DNA of 64,000 bases from Cypionkella sinensis (GTDB lineage Bacteria > Pseudomonadota > Alphaproteobacteria > Rhodobacterales > Rhodobacteraceae), in assembly GCF_042646385.1 (NCBI RefSeq), contig NZ_JBHRTO010000001.1, positions 744,001 to 808,000 of the forward strand, read 5' to 3'. The notes under the pieces were generated by a model. That model searched no databases and was not told where the DNA came from. It worked only from the letters and a program-made list of their open reading frames with translations. The position numbers and the translations under genes were made by a program. Positions 17,661-26,000 of the stretch are shown here, piece after piece; the first letter of the stretch is position 1, and each line of letters begins with the position of its first letter.

Positions 17661-17762
17661 GGCCTCAGCTTGCCGTAGCACAAAGCGTGCCGCAAGCCCC
17701 GGTAAACCTGCCCCTTTCGCCGCTGCGCCAGAAATGACACCCTGCGAGAAAGGAGATCATCC

Positions 17763-18833
17763 ATGCCGCAATCTGTCCTGATCATCGGCGCAGGCATCAT
17801 CGGTGCCAGCCTTGCCTTTCACCTGAGCCGCCAAGGCGCGCGCGTCACCGTGCTCGAGGCGACAGCCCCGGCCAGCGCGGCGTCGGGCCGCAGCTTTGGC
17901 TGGATCAACGCCAGCTTTTACGAAAACCCGGCGCATCACCATCTGCGGGTTGAAGCGATCTCCGCCCACCACCGCCTTGCCACCCTGCTGCCCGAAGCTG
18001 CCCCCAACTGGCAAGGCACGCTGTGGTTTGAAGAGCAAGGCGCGGGCTTTGACCGGAAAGCGGCTGAATTGGCGGCACTTGGCTACCCCGCCACGCCGAT
18101 CACCCGCGCCGAAATCGCCCGGTTAGAGCCGCATCTGGCAAACCCTCCGGCGCAAGCCCTGCATATCGCCAGCGAAGGTGCCGTTGATCCGGCAGCGCTG
18201 ACCCGTGTTTTACTGGCAGCCTCGGGCGCAAAGGTGCTGACTGGGATTGCCGCGAAAAGCCTGATCGACTCTGGCGGGCAGATCACCGGCGCGCGCGCCC
18301 CGATCGGCCCGTTCACCGCCGATCATACCATCCTTGCGGCGGGTGTGGCTTCGCCTGCGCTCTTGGCAGCTTTGGGCCTTGATCTGCCGATGCTGACCCG
18401 CCCCGGCATCATGGTCTACACCAAACCTGTGGCATGGCGCATCAACCATATCCTTGTGACGCCGGATCAGGAAATCCGCCAGGATGCCAGCGGCGCGATC
18501 CTTGCCCCCGGTATCGTCAACCATCAGGCGGATGCTTCTGAAACCATCACCGACCCCGCCGCGATGGCCGAGGCCACGCTGCACCGCCTGCGTGCCCGCT
18601 TCAACGCGCCCGATCTGGTGTTGGATCGTTTCGCGCTTGGCTTCCGCCCGGTGCCCGCCGATGGTCTGCCGCTGATCGGAGCCGTGCAGCCGGGGCTAAG
18701 CTTGGCCGTGATGCATTCTGGCGTGACGCTCTCGGCCTTGGCGGGCGAGGCTTTGGCCGCAGAAATCGCAGGGCAGGGCGATCATCCTCTGCTCGCCGAT
18801 TTCCGCCCCGCGCGCCTGTTGCGCGCCCTTTAA
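17763..18833 (+). CDS. FAD-dependent oxidoreductase, DAO family
   Basis: 356-residue flavoprotein with the N-terminal dinucleotide-binding motif IGAGIIGASLAFHLSRQG and Glu ending the second strand (VLEATAP). The C-terminal region GFRPVPADGLPLIGA is typical of D-amino-acid dehydrogenase/glycine oxidase relatives. It should oxidise an amine or amino acid; the substrate is not evident. An AAAGGAG ribosome site lies upstream. No functional partner is adjacent. Confidence 0.9.
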   Translation: MPQSVLIIGAGIIGASLAFHLSRQGARVTVLEATAPASAASGRSFGWINASFYENPAHHHLRVEAISAHHRLATLLPEAAPNWQGTLWFEEQGAGFDRKAAELAALGYPATPITRAEIARLEPHLANPPAQALHIASEGAVDPAALTRVLLAASGAKVLTGIAAKSLIDSGGQITGARAPIGPFTADHTILAAGVASPALLAALGLDLPMLTRPGIMVYTKPVAWRINHILVTPDQEIRQDASGAILAPGIVNHQADASETITDPAAMAEATLHRLRARFNAPDLVLDRFALGFRPVPADGLPLIGAVQPGLSLAVMHSGVTLSALAGEALAAEIAGQGDHPLLADFRPARLLRAL

Positions 18834-18843
18834 CACCCTTCCC

Positions 18844-18913
18844 AAGCCGCCCCGGACTTGATCCGGGGCCTCGCCTCACACCACGAGGCCCCGGATCAGG
18901 TCCAGGGCGGCTT
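18844..18913. repeat. Long inverted repeat between DAO gene and eno
   Basis: Two 30-base arms (18844-18873 and 18884-18913) match at 28 of 30 positions around a 10-base loop. The arms contain GATCCGGGGCCTCG, a string I associate with repetitive extragenic palindromes in alphaproteobacteria. As RNA it would make a very stable hairpin on either strand. Confidence 0.85.
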
Positions 18914-18934
18914 CGGATTGCGTGCCACACAGTA

Positions 18935-18970
18935 TGAAAAAACCACGCAAAGCCTGCGCTCTGCGTGGTT
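18935..18970 (-). terminator. Rho-independent terminator of eno
   Basis: Minus strand: AACCACGCA and TGCGTGGTT form a 9-bp stem around a 12-base loop, followed by a run of T. It starts about 20 bases past the eno stop. Confidence 0.85.
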
Positions 18971-18990
18971 CAGGATCGCTTGCGGAAACC

Positions 18991-20268
18991 TTATCCGCGC
19001 AGGATTGAACGGCCAGCGAATTCCGCCGTCTCGCCCAGCATCTCCTCAATACGGATCAGTTGGTTATACTTGGCCATCCGGTCCGAGCGCGACAGCGAGC
19101 CGGTCTTGATCTGGCCGCAGTTGGTGGCCACTGCCAGATCGGCGATGGTGTTGTCTTCGGTCTCGCCCGAGCGGTGCGACATCACGTTGGTATAGCGCGC
19201 GCGATGCGCCATATCGACGGCTTGCAGCGTTTCGGTCAGGGTGCCGATCTGGTTGACCTTCACCAGCATCGAGTTCGCCACGCCTTGCTTGATCCCTTCG
19301 GCCAGACGGCGCGGGTTGGTCACGAACAGATCGTCGCCGACCAGTTGGATCTTGCCGCCCAGTTTGTCGGTCAGCAGTTTCCAACCCGCCCAGTCATCTT
19401 CCGAACAACCGTCTTCGATCGAGATGATCGGGTAATCCGCAGCCAGACCGGCCAGGAAATCGACGTTTTCCTCGATGGACAAAGATTTGCCCTCGCCCTT
19501 CATCTCATACCGACCGCCTTTGAAGTATTCGGTCGCGGCACAATCGAGGGCTAGGAACATATCCTCGCCGGGACGATAGCCCGCCTTTTCAATCGACTTC
19601 AGAATGAAATCCAGCGCATCGCGGGCCGAGTTCAGGCCGGGCGCAAAGCCGCCCTCATCTCCGACATTTGTATTGTGGCCCGCCGCCGACAGCTCTTTCT
19701 TCAGGGTGTGGAACACTTCCGAGCCCATCCGAATGGCCTCTTTCACGTTCGATGCCCCGACCGGCATGATCATGAATTCCTGGATATCAATCGGGTTATC
19801 GGCATGTTCGCCGCCGTTGATGATGTTCATCATCGGCACCGGAAGCATCCGCGCCGAGGTGCCGCCGACATAGCGGAACAATGGCTGGCCGGTGAACTCT
19901 GCCGCAGCCTTGGCCACAGCCAAAGACACGCCGAGGATCGCATTTGCCCCCAGACGCGATTTGTTCGGGGTGCCGTCCAACTCGATCATGGTGCGGTCGA
20001 TGCCGACTTGTTCGGTCGCATCAAAGCCGACGATTTCTTCGGCCAACTCGCCGTTAACGGCGGCCACAGCCTCAAGCACGCCCTTGCCCATGTAGCGCGA
20101 TTTGTCGCCATCGCGGCGCTCGTTCGCCTCATGTGCGCCGGTCGAGGCACCCGAGGGCACCGCGGCGCGGCCCATCGCGCCGCTTTCCAGCAGCACATCA
20201 ACTTCAACGGTGGGATTGCCGCGGCTGTCGAGAATCTCGCGGGCGTGGATATCAATGATCGTGCTCAT
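18991..20268 (-). CDS. eno: Enolase
   Basis: Dehydrates 2-phosphoglycerate to phosphoenolpyruvate. The 425-residue protein is full length. Visible motifs: ILDSRGNPTVEVDV at the N-terminus, GDEGGFAP, the metal ligands in LALDCAATE, IEDG and LVGDDLFVTN, the catalytic Lys in MLVKVNQIGTL, and the signature SHRSGETEDNTIADLAVA. It ends in its own terminator. With the aldolase and pgk it supplies pyruvate dehydrogenase. Confidence 0.97.
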   Translation of the reverse strand: MSTIIDIHAREILDSRGNPTVEVDVLLESGAMGRAAVPSGASTGAHEANERRDGDKSRYMGKGVLEAVAAVNGELAEEIVGFDATEQVGIDRTMIELDGTPNKSRLGANAILGVSLAVAKAAAEFTGQPLFRYVGGTSARMLPVPMMNIINGGEHADNPIDIQEFMIMPVGASNVKEAIRMGSEVFHTLKKELSAAGHNTNVGDEGGFAPGLNSARDALDFILKSIEKAGYRPGEDMFLALDCAATEYFKGGRYEMKGEGKSLSIEENVDFLAGLAADYPIISIEDGCSEDDWAGWKLLTDKLGGKIQLVGDDLFVTNPRRLAEGIKQGVANSMLVKVNQIGTLTETLQAVDMAHRARYTNVMSHRSGETEDNTIADLAVATNCGQIKTGSLSRSDRMAKYNQLIRIEEMLGETAEFAGRSILRG

Positions 20269-20311
20269 GTCTGGCCTCCAAATGGGCGGAAATGGTGCTC
20301 TCTTGGGCGTC

Positions 20312-21205
20312 TTAGCCCAAGGGTGCGTTCAAGGAAAGCGCGTGTTTGCGGCGGCGTTCGCGCGCGAATGAATACAGCCCCGAAGCCACGATAAGTCCCG
20401 ATCCGCACAAAGTGATGACATCGGGCCATTCGGCAAACACAAAGGCCCCGATCAACACGGCAAACACCAGCCGCACATAGCGGAACGGAGCCACAACCGA
20501 AACTTCGCCTGTGCGGGTCGCGCCAATAATCGCCCAATAGCCCGCGGTGCCGAACACCAACGCGCCGATCAGCGCATAGCTTTCCCACAGGTTCGGCACC
20601 GCCACCTCGCCAGAGCCTGCCATCATCAGCGCGCCCAACAAGGCCACGGCCATCAGCCCCCAAGTGGAAATCTGCGCGGTCGAGCAATCCGCCGGGATAC
20701 GGCGCGCCATCAGATCGCGCAGGGTCAGGCCAAGCACAGTGATCAGCACCCACAAGGCTTCGGGGCGAAAGCCGTCAAGCCCGGGACGGATCACCAGAAT
20801 GACCCCGGCAAACCCCACCGCAATCGCTGACCAACGCCGCCAGCCAACCTTTTCCTGCATGAACAGCGCCGCCGCCATCGTCACTGACAAAGGCAGCGCC
20901 TGCAGTACCGCCGATACGGTTGAAAGCGGCACGGTTGCCAGCGCGGTGATATAGGCAAAGGTGCCCACCATCTCACCCAGACCGCGTGCCAGAACAGCCG
21001 GATGCAGTGCTGCGCGGTTCAGCACCGGGCGGCCTTCGCGCCACGCCATCGCGGCAAAGATCACTACGCCGAACACGCCTGAGATGAACACCACTTCGCC
21101 CACGGGCAGGCTGGCGGCTGCCCATTTCAGGAACATGTCCTCCAGCCCGAACATGGCCATCGACACCACCATCAACAGGATGCCGCGCAGGTTATCCGAG
21201 GCCAA
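20312..21205 (-). CDS. EamA-family (DMT) exporter
   Basis: 297-residue inner-membrane protein with ten predicted helices and two EamA repeats; the internal boundary is near GAGTRT-like loop residues (GATRTGEVSVVAPFRYVRL). The substrate is not predictable. It begins 3 bases after the stop of the Fur-family gene, so the two are co-transcribed, which suggests (inference only) that its expression responds to metal status. The arginine-rich tail RERRRKH is cytoplasmic. Confidence 0.88.
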   Translation of the reverse strand: MASDNLRGILLMVVSMAMFGLEDMFLKWAAASLPVGEVVFISGVFGVVIFAAMAWREGRPVLNRAALHPAVLARGLGEMVGTFAYITALATVPLSTVSAVLQALPLSVTMAAALFMQEKVGWRRWSAIAVGFAGVILVIRPGLDGFRPEALWVLITVLGLTLRDLMARRIPADCSTAQISTWGLMAVALLGALMMAGSGEVAVPNLWESYALIGALVFGTAGYWAIIGATRTGEVSVVAPFRYVRLVFAVLIGAFVFAEWPDVITLCGSGLIVASGLYSFARERRRKHALSLNAPLG

Positions 21206-21208
21206 GTT

Positions 21209-21619
21209 CTATCCCTTCTTTATCGGCACGCCGAGCAGTTCCAGCCGATGCCCGATCAACCGATAGCCAAGTCGTGCCGCAATACGCTCTTGCAGGGCTT
21301 CAATCTCTGGGTCCACGAATTCAATCACTTGCCCGGTGTTCACATCAATCAGATGGTCGTGGTGATCGCGTTCGGCATCTTCATAGCGCGCGCGGCCATC
21401 GCCGAACTCCAGCCGTTCAAGCAGGCCGGCCTCCTCGAAGATCTTCACGGTGCGGTAGACAGTGGCCAGCGAGATCCGCGGGTCCACTTGCGCCGCGCGG
21501 GCATAAAGCTCTTCGACATCGGGGTGATCATCGGCTGCGGTGATCACGCGCGCCACCACACGGCGCTGGTCGGTCATCCGAAGGCCCTTGGCGACGCCGC
21601 GCGAAATCAGATCCGACAT
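21209..21619 (-). CDS. Fur-family metal-responsive regulator (Fur/Mur type)
   Basis: 136-residue repressor with an N-terminal winged helix (recognition helix ISLATVYRTVKIFEEAGLL) and a C-terminal metal-binding/dimer domain with RDHHDHLIDVNTGQVIEF. It has no cysteine, so it lacks the structural Cys4 zinc site of many Fur and Zur proteins, a pattern fitting the alphaproteobacterial Fur/Mur branch that often senses manganese. The start at 21619 follows GGAGGAGG. It is divergent from one EamA gene and co-transcribed with another. Confidence 0.88.
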   Translation of the reverse strand: MSDLISRGVAKGLRMTDQRRVVARVITAADDHPDVEELYARAAQVDPRISLATVYRTVKIFEEAGLLERLEFGDGRARYEDAERDHHDHLIDVNTGQVIEFVDPEIEALQERIAARLGYRLIGHRLELLGVPIKKG

Positions 21620-21744
21620 GGCAAGGCCTCCTCCATTCCCCCGGTGATAGCGCGCGTTTACGGCAAACCACGCGGTGCTGCCAGCGCTTTTGCTGGCCTT
21701 GACTTCACCATGCCGCCCCGAAAGGGTGGCGCGAACGCGGGGGC

Positions 21745-22623
21745 ATGATGCGCAAAGAACGATTGGATGGGGTGGGGCTGGCGGCGCTGATCGCGGTGAC
21801 ATTTTTGTTGGCGGTCAATCAGATCGTGGTGAAAGAGGTCAACCACGGCTTGCAGCCTGTGTTCTTCGCAGGTTTGCGCTCGGCCTTGGCAGTTGTGTTT
21901 GTGTTTGGCTGGCTGAAGTTTCGCGGATTGTGGGGCAGGGTGCGCTGGTCCGATCTCGGCCCCGGTCTGGCCATCGGCAGCGTCTTTGCAGCCGAGTTCT
22001 TGTGCCTGTTCATGGCGCTTGATCTGACGGCGGTGGGGCGGGCTTCGGTGATTTTCTATTCGATGCCGCTGTGGCTGGCGGTGGCGGCGCATTTCTGGCT
22101 GCCGAATGAGCGGATTACGCCGAAGCGGGGAATCGGGCTGAGCTTGGCCTTTATCGGCACGGCTTGGGCGATTCTGTCGAAAAGTCCGTCGGGTCATGCC
22201 AGTATCTTGGGCGATATGCTGGCGCTGGTCGGCGCATGGGGCTGGGCGGGCACCGCATTTCTGGCGCGCAAAACCCGCCTGCGTGAGGCGGGGCCAGAGG
22301 CGCAACTGTTTTGGATGGTGTTGATTTCAGGCCCAATTTTGCTGGCCGCCAGCCCGTTTTTTGGCCCGCTGATCCGCGATATTCAACCTGTGCATTGGGT
22401 CTGGCTGGTGTTTCAGGCCGGGGTGATCGTGGCCGGGGTGTTCATCACCTGGCTGTGGTTGCTGTCGATCTATCCCACCTCGACCGTAGCCAGCTTTTCG
22501 TTCCTGACACCGCTGTTTGCCATCATTTTGGGCTATCTGATTTTTGGTGAAGCGTTGTCTTTTGGCCTCATGATGGCGGCGGGATTCGTCGCGGCGGGAA
22601 TCGTTCTGATCAATCGCCGATAG
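21745..22623 (+). CDS. EamA-family (DMT) exporter
   Basis: 292-residue inner-membrane protein with about ten helices, including LTFLLAVNQ-type first helix (LIAVTFLLAVNQIVVKEV) and the second-half motif SIYPTSTVASFSFLTPLFA typical of EamA. Substrate unknown. It is divergent from the Fur-family gene with about 125 bases between starts, so a Fur-type site could lie there, but I see no clear 19-bp palindrome. Confidence 0.88.
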   Translation: MMRKERLDGVGLAALIAVTFLLAVNQIVVKEVNHGLQPVFFAGLRSALAVVFVFGWLKFRGLWGRVRWSDLGPGLAIGSVFAAEFLCLFMALDLTAVGRASVIFYSMPLWLAVAAHFWLPNERITPKRGIGLSLAFIGTAWAILSKSPSGHASILGDMLALVGAWGWAGTAFLARKTRLREAGPEAQLFWMVLISGPILLAASPFFGPLIRDIQPVHWVWLVFQAGVIVAGVFITWLWLLSIYPTSTVASFSFLTPLFAIILGYLIFGEALSFGLMMAAGFVAAGIVLINRR

Positions 22624-22632
22624 CGCGCCGGT

Positions 22633-22641
22633 TTATCCACA
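22633..22641 (+). promoter_or_regulatory. Perfect DnaA box upstream of nrdJ
   Basis: TTATCCACA matches the strict DnaA-box consensus TTATNCACA. It is about 425 bases upstream of the nrdJ start and 10 bases after the EamA stop. It sits inside a small inverted repeat (CCACAGCTTGTGG). DnaA control of ribonucleotide reductase genes is known in Escherichia coli; a role here is inferred. Confidence 0.45.
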
Positions 22642-22876
22642 GCTTGTGGAGGAATCGGCCCGCTCTCACGGCGCCTGAGCCGAAGCTGCCAAATATGCCG
22701 TGATGCTTAGGTTTTTGCAGCAGTTGCGACGACACTTTAACGGGCGCCAAGCACGACCAGAGAATTTTTACTCACAGGGCCGTGATGGCACGGCTAGATA
22801 TGGCGATAACGTCAAGCACAAAATCTGGGGGGTAAGTGTAAAAAATCCGTTGATACCCCCCGAGCTTTACGACAAT

Positions 22877-22906
22877 TTGACGACGCGCCAATCAAGGCCA
22901 CAAGAT
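22877..22906 (+). promoter_or_regulatory. Candidate nrdJ promoter
   Basis: TTGACG at 22877-22882 is followed after 18 bases by CAAGAT at 22901-22906. The -10 half is weak, but it coincides with the NrdR box, as expected for a repressed promoter. Transcription would start near 22913, leaving a leader of about 150 bases. Confidence 0.4.
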
Positions 22907-22913
22907 GTAGTGT
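22898..22913. promoter_or_regulatory. NrdR box
   Basis: The 16-mer at 22898-22913 (CCACAAGATGTAGTGT) matches 13 of 16 positions of the NrdR consensus ACACWATATATWGTGT. NrdR is the ATP/dATP-sensing repressor of ribonucleotide reductase genes. NrdR boxes normally come in pairs about 31 bases apart; at exactly that distance upstream (22867-22882) only a degenerate match of 7 of 16 is seen. Confidence 0.55.
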
Positions 22914-22932
22914 GCCAGTTTAATATTCTGAA

Positions 22933-23045
22933 GACAGTCGACAGGCCTTGGGAAGCCTGTTTGCGCCCGCCCTCGGGGGCATGTGGCGCGCTGTCAAAGG
23001 GATCGGGCGAAGACAGCAATAGCACGCGGCAGATCACAAACCGCG
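22933..23045 (+). promoter_or_regulatory. Candidate structured leader RNA of nrdJ with alternative pairings
   Basis: A compact three-way junction can form: P1 GACAG 22933-22937 with CTGTC 22991-22995; P2 ACAGGC 22941-22946 with GCCTGT 22955-22960; P3 GCGCC 22963-22967 with GGCGC 22985-22989, extended by GCCC/GGGC and closed by a TCGG loop. The 3' strand of P1, as GCTGTC 22990-22995, can instead pair with GACAGC at 23012-23017; AAGACAG occurs twice, at 22931 and 23010. A further hairpin (CGCGG 23025, CCGCG 23041) precedes the start codon. Farther up, GGGGGGTA 22827 pairs with TACCCCCC 22854. No canonical B12 box is present. Confidence 0.45.
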
Positions 23046-23065
23046 CAAAAACATGGGACGGGCAG

Positions 23066-26000
23066 ATGAAGATCGAGCGTAAGTTTACCACCGAAGCAAC
23101 CGGTGCCTATGGTGCCATGGCGTTTTCGACCACGGTGTCGGAGATTCGCAATCCCGACGGCACCGTTGTGTTCCGCAATGACGCGGTGGAAGTGCCACAG
23201 GGCTGGAGCCAGGTTGCCTCTGACGTGCTGGCGCAGAAATACTTCCGCAAGGCGGGGATTCCGGCGGTCCTGAAACGTGTGCGCGAAAAAGACGTGCCGA
23301 AGTTCCTGTGGCGCTCGATCCCGGATGAAGATGCTTTGGCGGCACTGCCTGCAGATCAGCGCATTGTTGGCGAAACCTCGGCCAAGCAAGTGTTCGACCG
23401 TCTGGCAGGTGCATGGACCTACTGGGGCTGGAAGGGTGGCTATTTCAGCACCGAGGCCGATGCGAAAGCCTACTATGACGAGATGCGGTTCATGCTGGCG
23501 CGGCAGATGGCTGCGCCGAACTCGCCGCAATGGTTCAACACCGGCCTGCATTGGGCCTATGGCATCGACGGCCCGTCGCAAGGGCACTATTACGTCGATC
23601 ATGCAACTGGCGTGTTGACCAAATCCACCAGCGCCTATGAGCACCCGCAGCCGCATGCCTGCTTCATCCAATCGGTGAAAGATGATCTGGTTGGTGACGG
23701 CGGCATCATGGATCTGTGGGTGCGCGAGGCGCGGCTGTTCAAATACGGCTCTGGCACTGGCACCAACTTCTCCAGCTTGCGCGGGGAGGGTGAAAAGCTG
23801 TCGGGCGGCGGAAAATCCTCGGGCCTGATGGGGTTCCTGAAGATCGGCGACCGTGCGGCTGGCGCGATCAAATCAGGCGGCACCACGCGCCGCGCGGCCA
23901 AGATGGTGATCTGCGATATGGATCACCCCGATGTCGAAGCTTTCGTGAACTGGAAGGTGATCGAAGAGCAAAAGGTTGCCTCGCTGGTGGCAGGTTCCAA
24001 GGCGCACGAGCTGAAACTGAACGAGATTTTCACTGCGATCCGGCAATGGGATGGCTCGGCAGAAGATTCGGTTGATCCGGCGAAAAACCCTGCGCTGAAA
24101 GCCGCGATCCGTTCGGCCAAAAAGGCGATGATCCCCGACACCTACACCAACCGCATCCTGCAATATGCGCGTCAGGGTTTCACCAGCATAGAATTCCCCA
24201 CCTATGACGTGGATTGGGATTCCGAAGCCTACATCACCGTCTCGGGGCAAAACTCGAACAACTCGGTGCGTGTCACCGATGCTTTCCTGACCGCGGTGAA
24301 GAATGATGCCGATTGGGCGCTGATCCGCCGCACCGATGGCAAGACCGCCAAGACCTTGAAAGCCCGCGATTTGTGGGATCAGGTTGGCCATGCCGCTTGG
24401 GCCTGTGCTGATCCTGGCATCCAGTTCCACGATACTGTCAACGCTTGGCACACCTGCCCGGAAGATGGCGCGATCCGGGGCTCTAACCCCTGTTCGGAGT
24501 ATATGTTCCTCGACGATACCGCTTGCAACTTGGCGTCGATGAACCTGCTGACCTTCTTCAAGGACGGCCAGTTTGACAGCAATGCCTATATTCATGCCAC
24601 CCGTCTGTGGACGGTGACGCTGGAAATCTCGGTGATGATGGCGCAATTCCCCAGCCAGGAAATCGCGCAACTGTCCTATGACTTCCGCACGCTTGGTCTG
24701 GGTTATGCCAACATCGGCGGTCTGCTGATGAACATGGGCTTGGGCTATGACTCGGTCGAAGGCCGGGCGTTCTGCGGTGCGCTGACGGCGCTGATGACCG
24801 GCGTGTCTTATGCCACCTCGGCCGAGATGGCGTCAGAGCTTGGTGCATTCTCGGGCTATGCCCGCAACGCCCAGCACATGCTGCGCGTCATCCGCAACCA
24901 TCGTGCGGCAGCCTATGGCAAGACCGACGGCTACGAGGGCCTGAACGTCAACCCGGTTGCGCTGGACGCGGCCAATTGCCCTGACCAAACCCTTGTCACC
25001 CTTGCAAAATCGGCTTGGGACGAGGCGCTGACCTTGGGTCAAGCCCATGGTTTCCGCAACGCGCAAACCACGGTGATCGCACCCACAGGCACCATTGGCC
25101 TGGTGATGGATTGCGACACCACCGGCATCGAGCCGGATTTCGCGCTGGTGAAGTTCAAGAAGCTGGCCGGTGGTGGTTATTTCAAGATCATCAACCAATC
25201 GGTTCCGGCGGCGTTGGAGAAGCTAGGCTATTCCACCTCGCAAGCCGCTGAAATCGTGGCCTATGCGGTCGGACACGGCTCGATCGGTAACTGCCCCGGT
25301 ATCAACACCACGGCGCTTGTCGGCCACGGCTTTGGCGCCCGCGAGCTGGAGAAAATCGAGGCAGTACTGCCTTCGGCTTTTGACATCCGCTTTGTGTTCA
25401 ACCAATGGACCTTGGGCGAGGATTTCTGCAAAGGCACGCTTGGCATTCCCGCCGACAAGCTGGCCGACCCCGGCTTTGACTTGCTGCGCCACCTTGGCTT
25501 TACCAAGGCACAGATCGACGCCGCAAATGACCATGTTTGCGGCACGATGACGCTGGAAGGCGCGCCGTTCCTGAAGCCTGCGCACTACAGCGTGTTCGAT
25601 TGCGCCAACCCCTGCGGCAAAACTGGCAAACGCTATCTGTCGGTGGACAGCCACATTCACATGATGGCCGCCGCGCAGTCGTTCATTTCAGGCGCGATTT
25701 CCAAGACCATCAACATGCCGAACTCGGCCACAATTGCCGAGACCTTGGCCGCCTATGAACTGAGCCATTCGCTTGGCATCAAGGCCAACGCACTTTATCG
25801 CGACGGCTCAAAACTGTCGCAACCCTTGGCTTCGGCCTTGGTCGAGGATGATGAAGAGGCCGAAGAAATCCTCGCATCCGGCTCGGCACAGGAAAAGGCC
25901 GCTGTGCTGGCCGAAAAGATCGTCGAGAAGATCATCTACAAGGAAGTCATCCGCACCAACCGCGAAAAGCTGCCGGAACGTCGCAAAGGCTACACCCAGA

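Noticed and set aside
22624..23065. Cobalamin riboswitch ahead of nrdJ
   Set aside because: The conserved B12 box and core strings of the cobalamin class are not found; only an unassigned structured leader is kept as a candidate.
22700..23065. Longer nrdJ reading frame from 22700
   Set aside because: The added 122 residues do not fit NrdJ length or composition and the DNA holds the NrdR box and leader structures.
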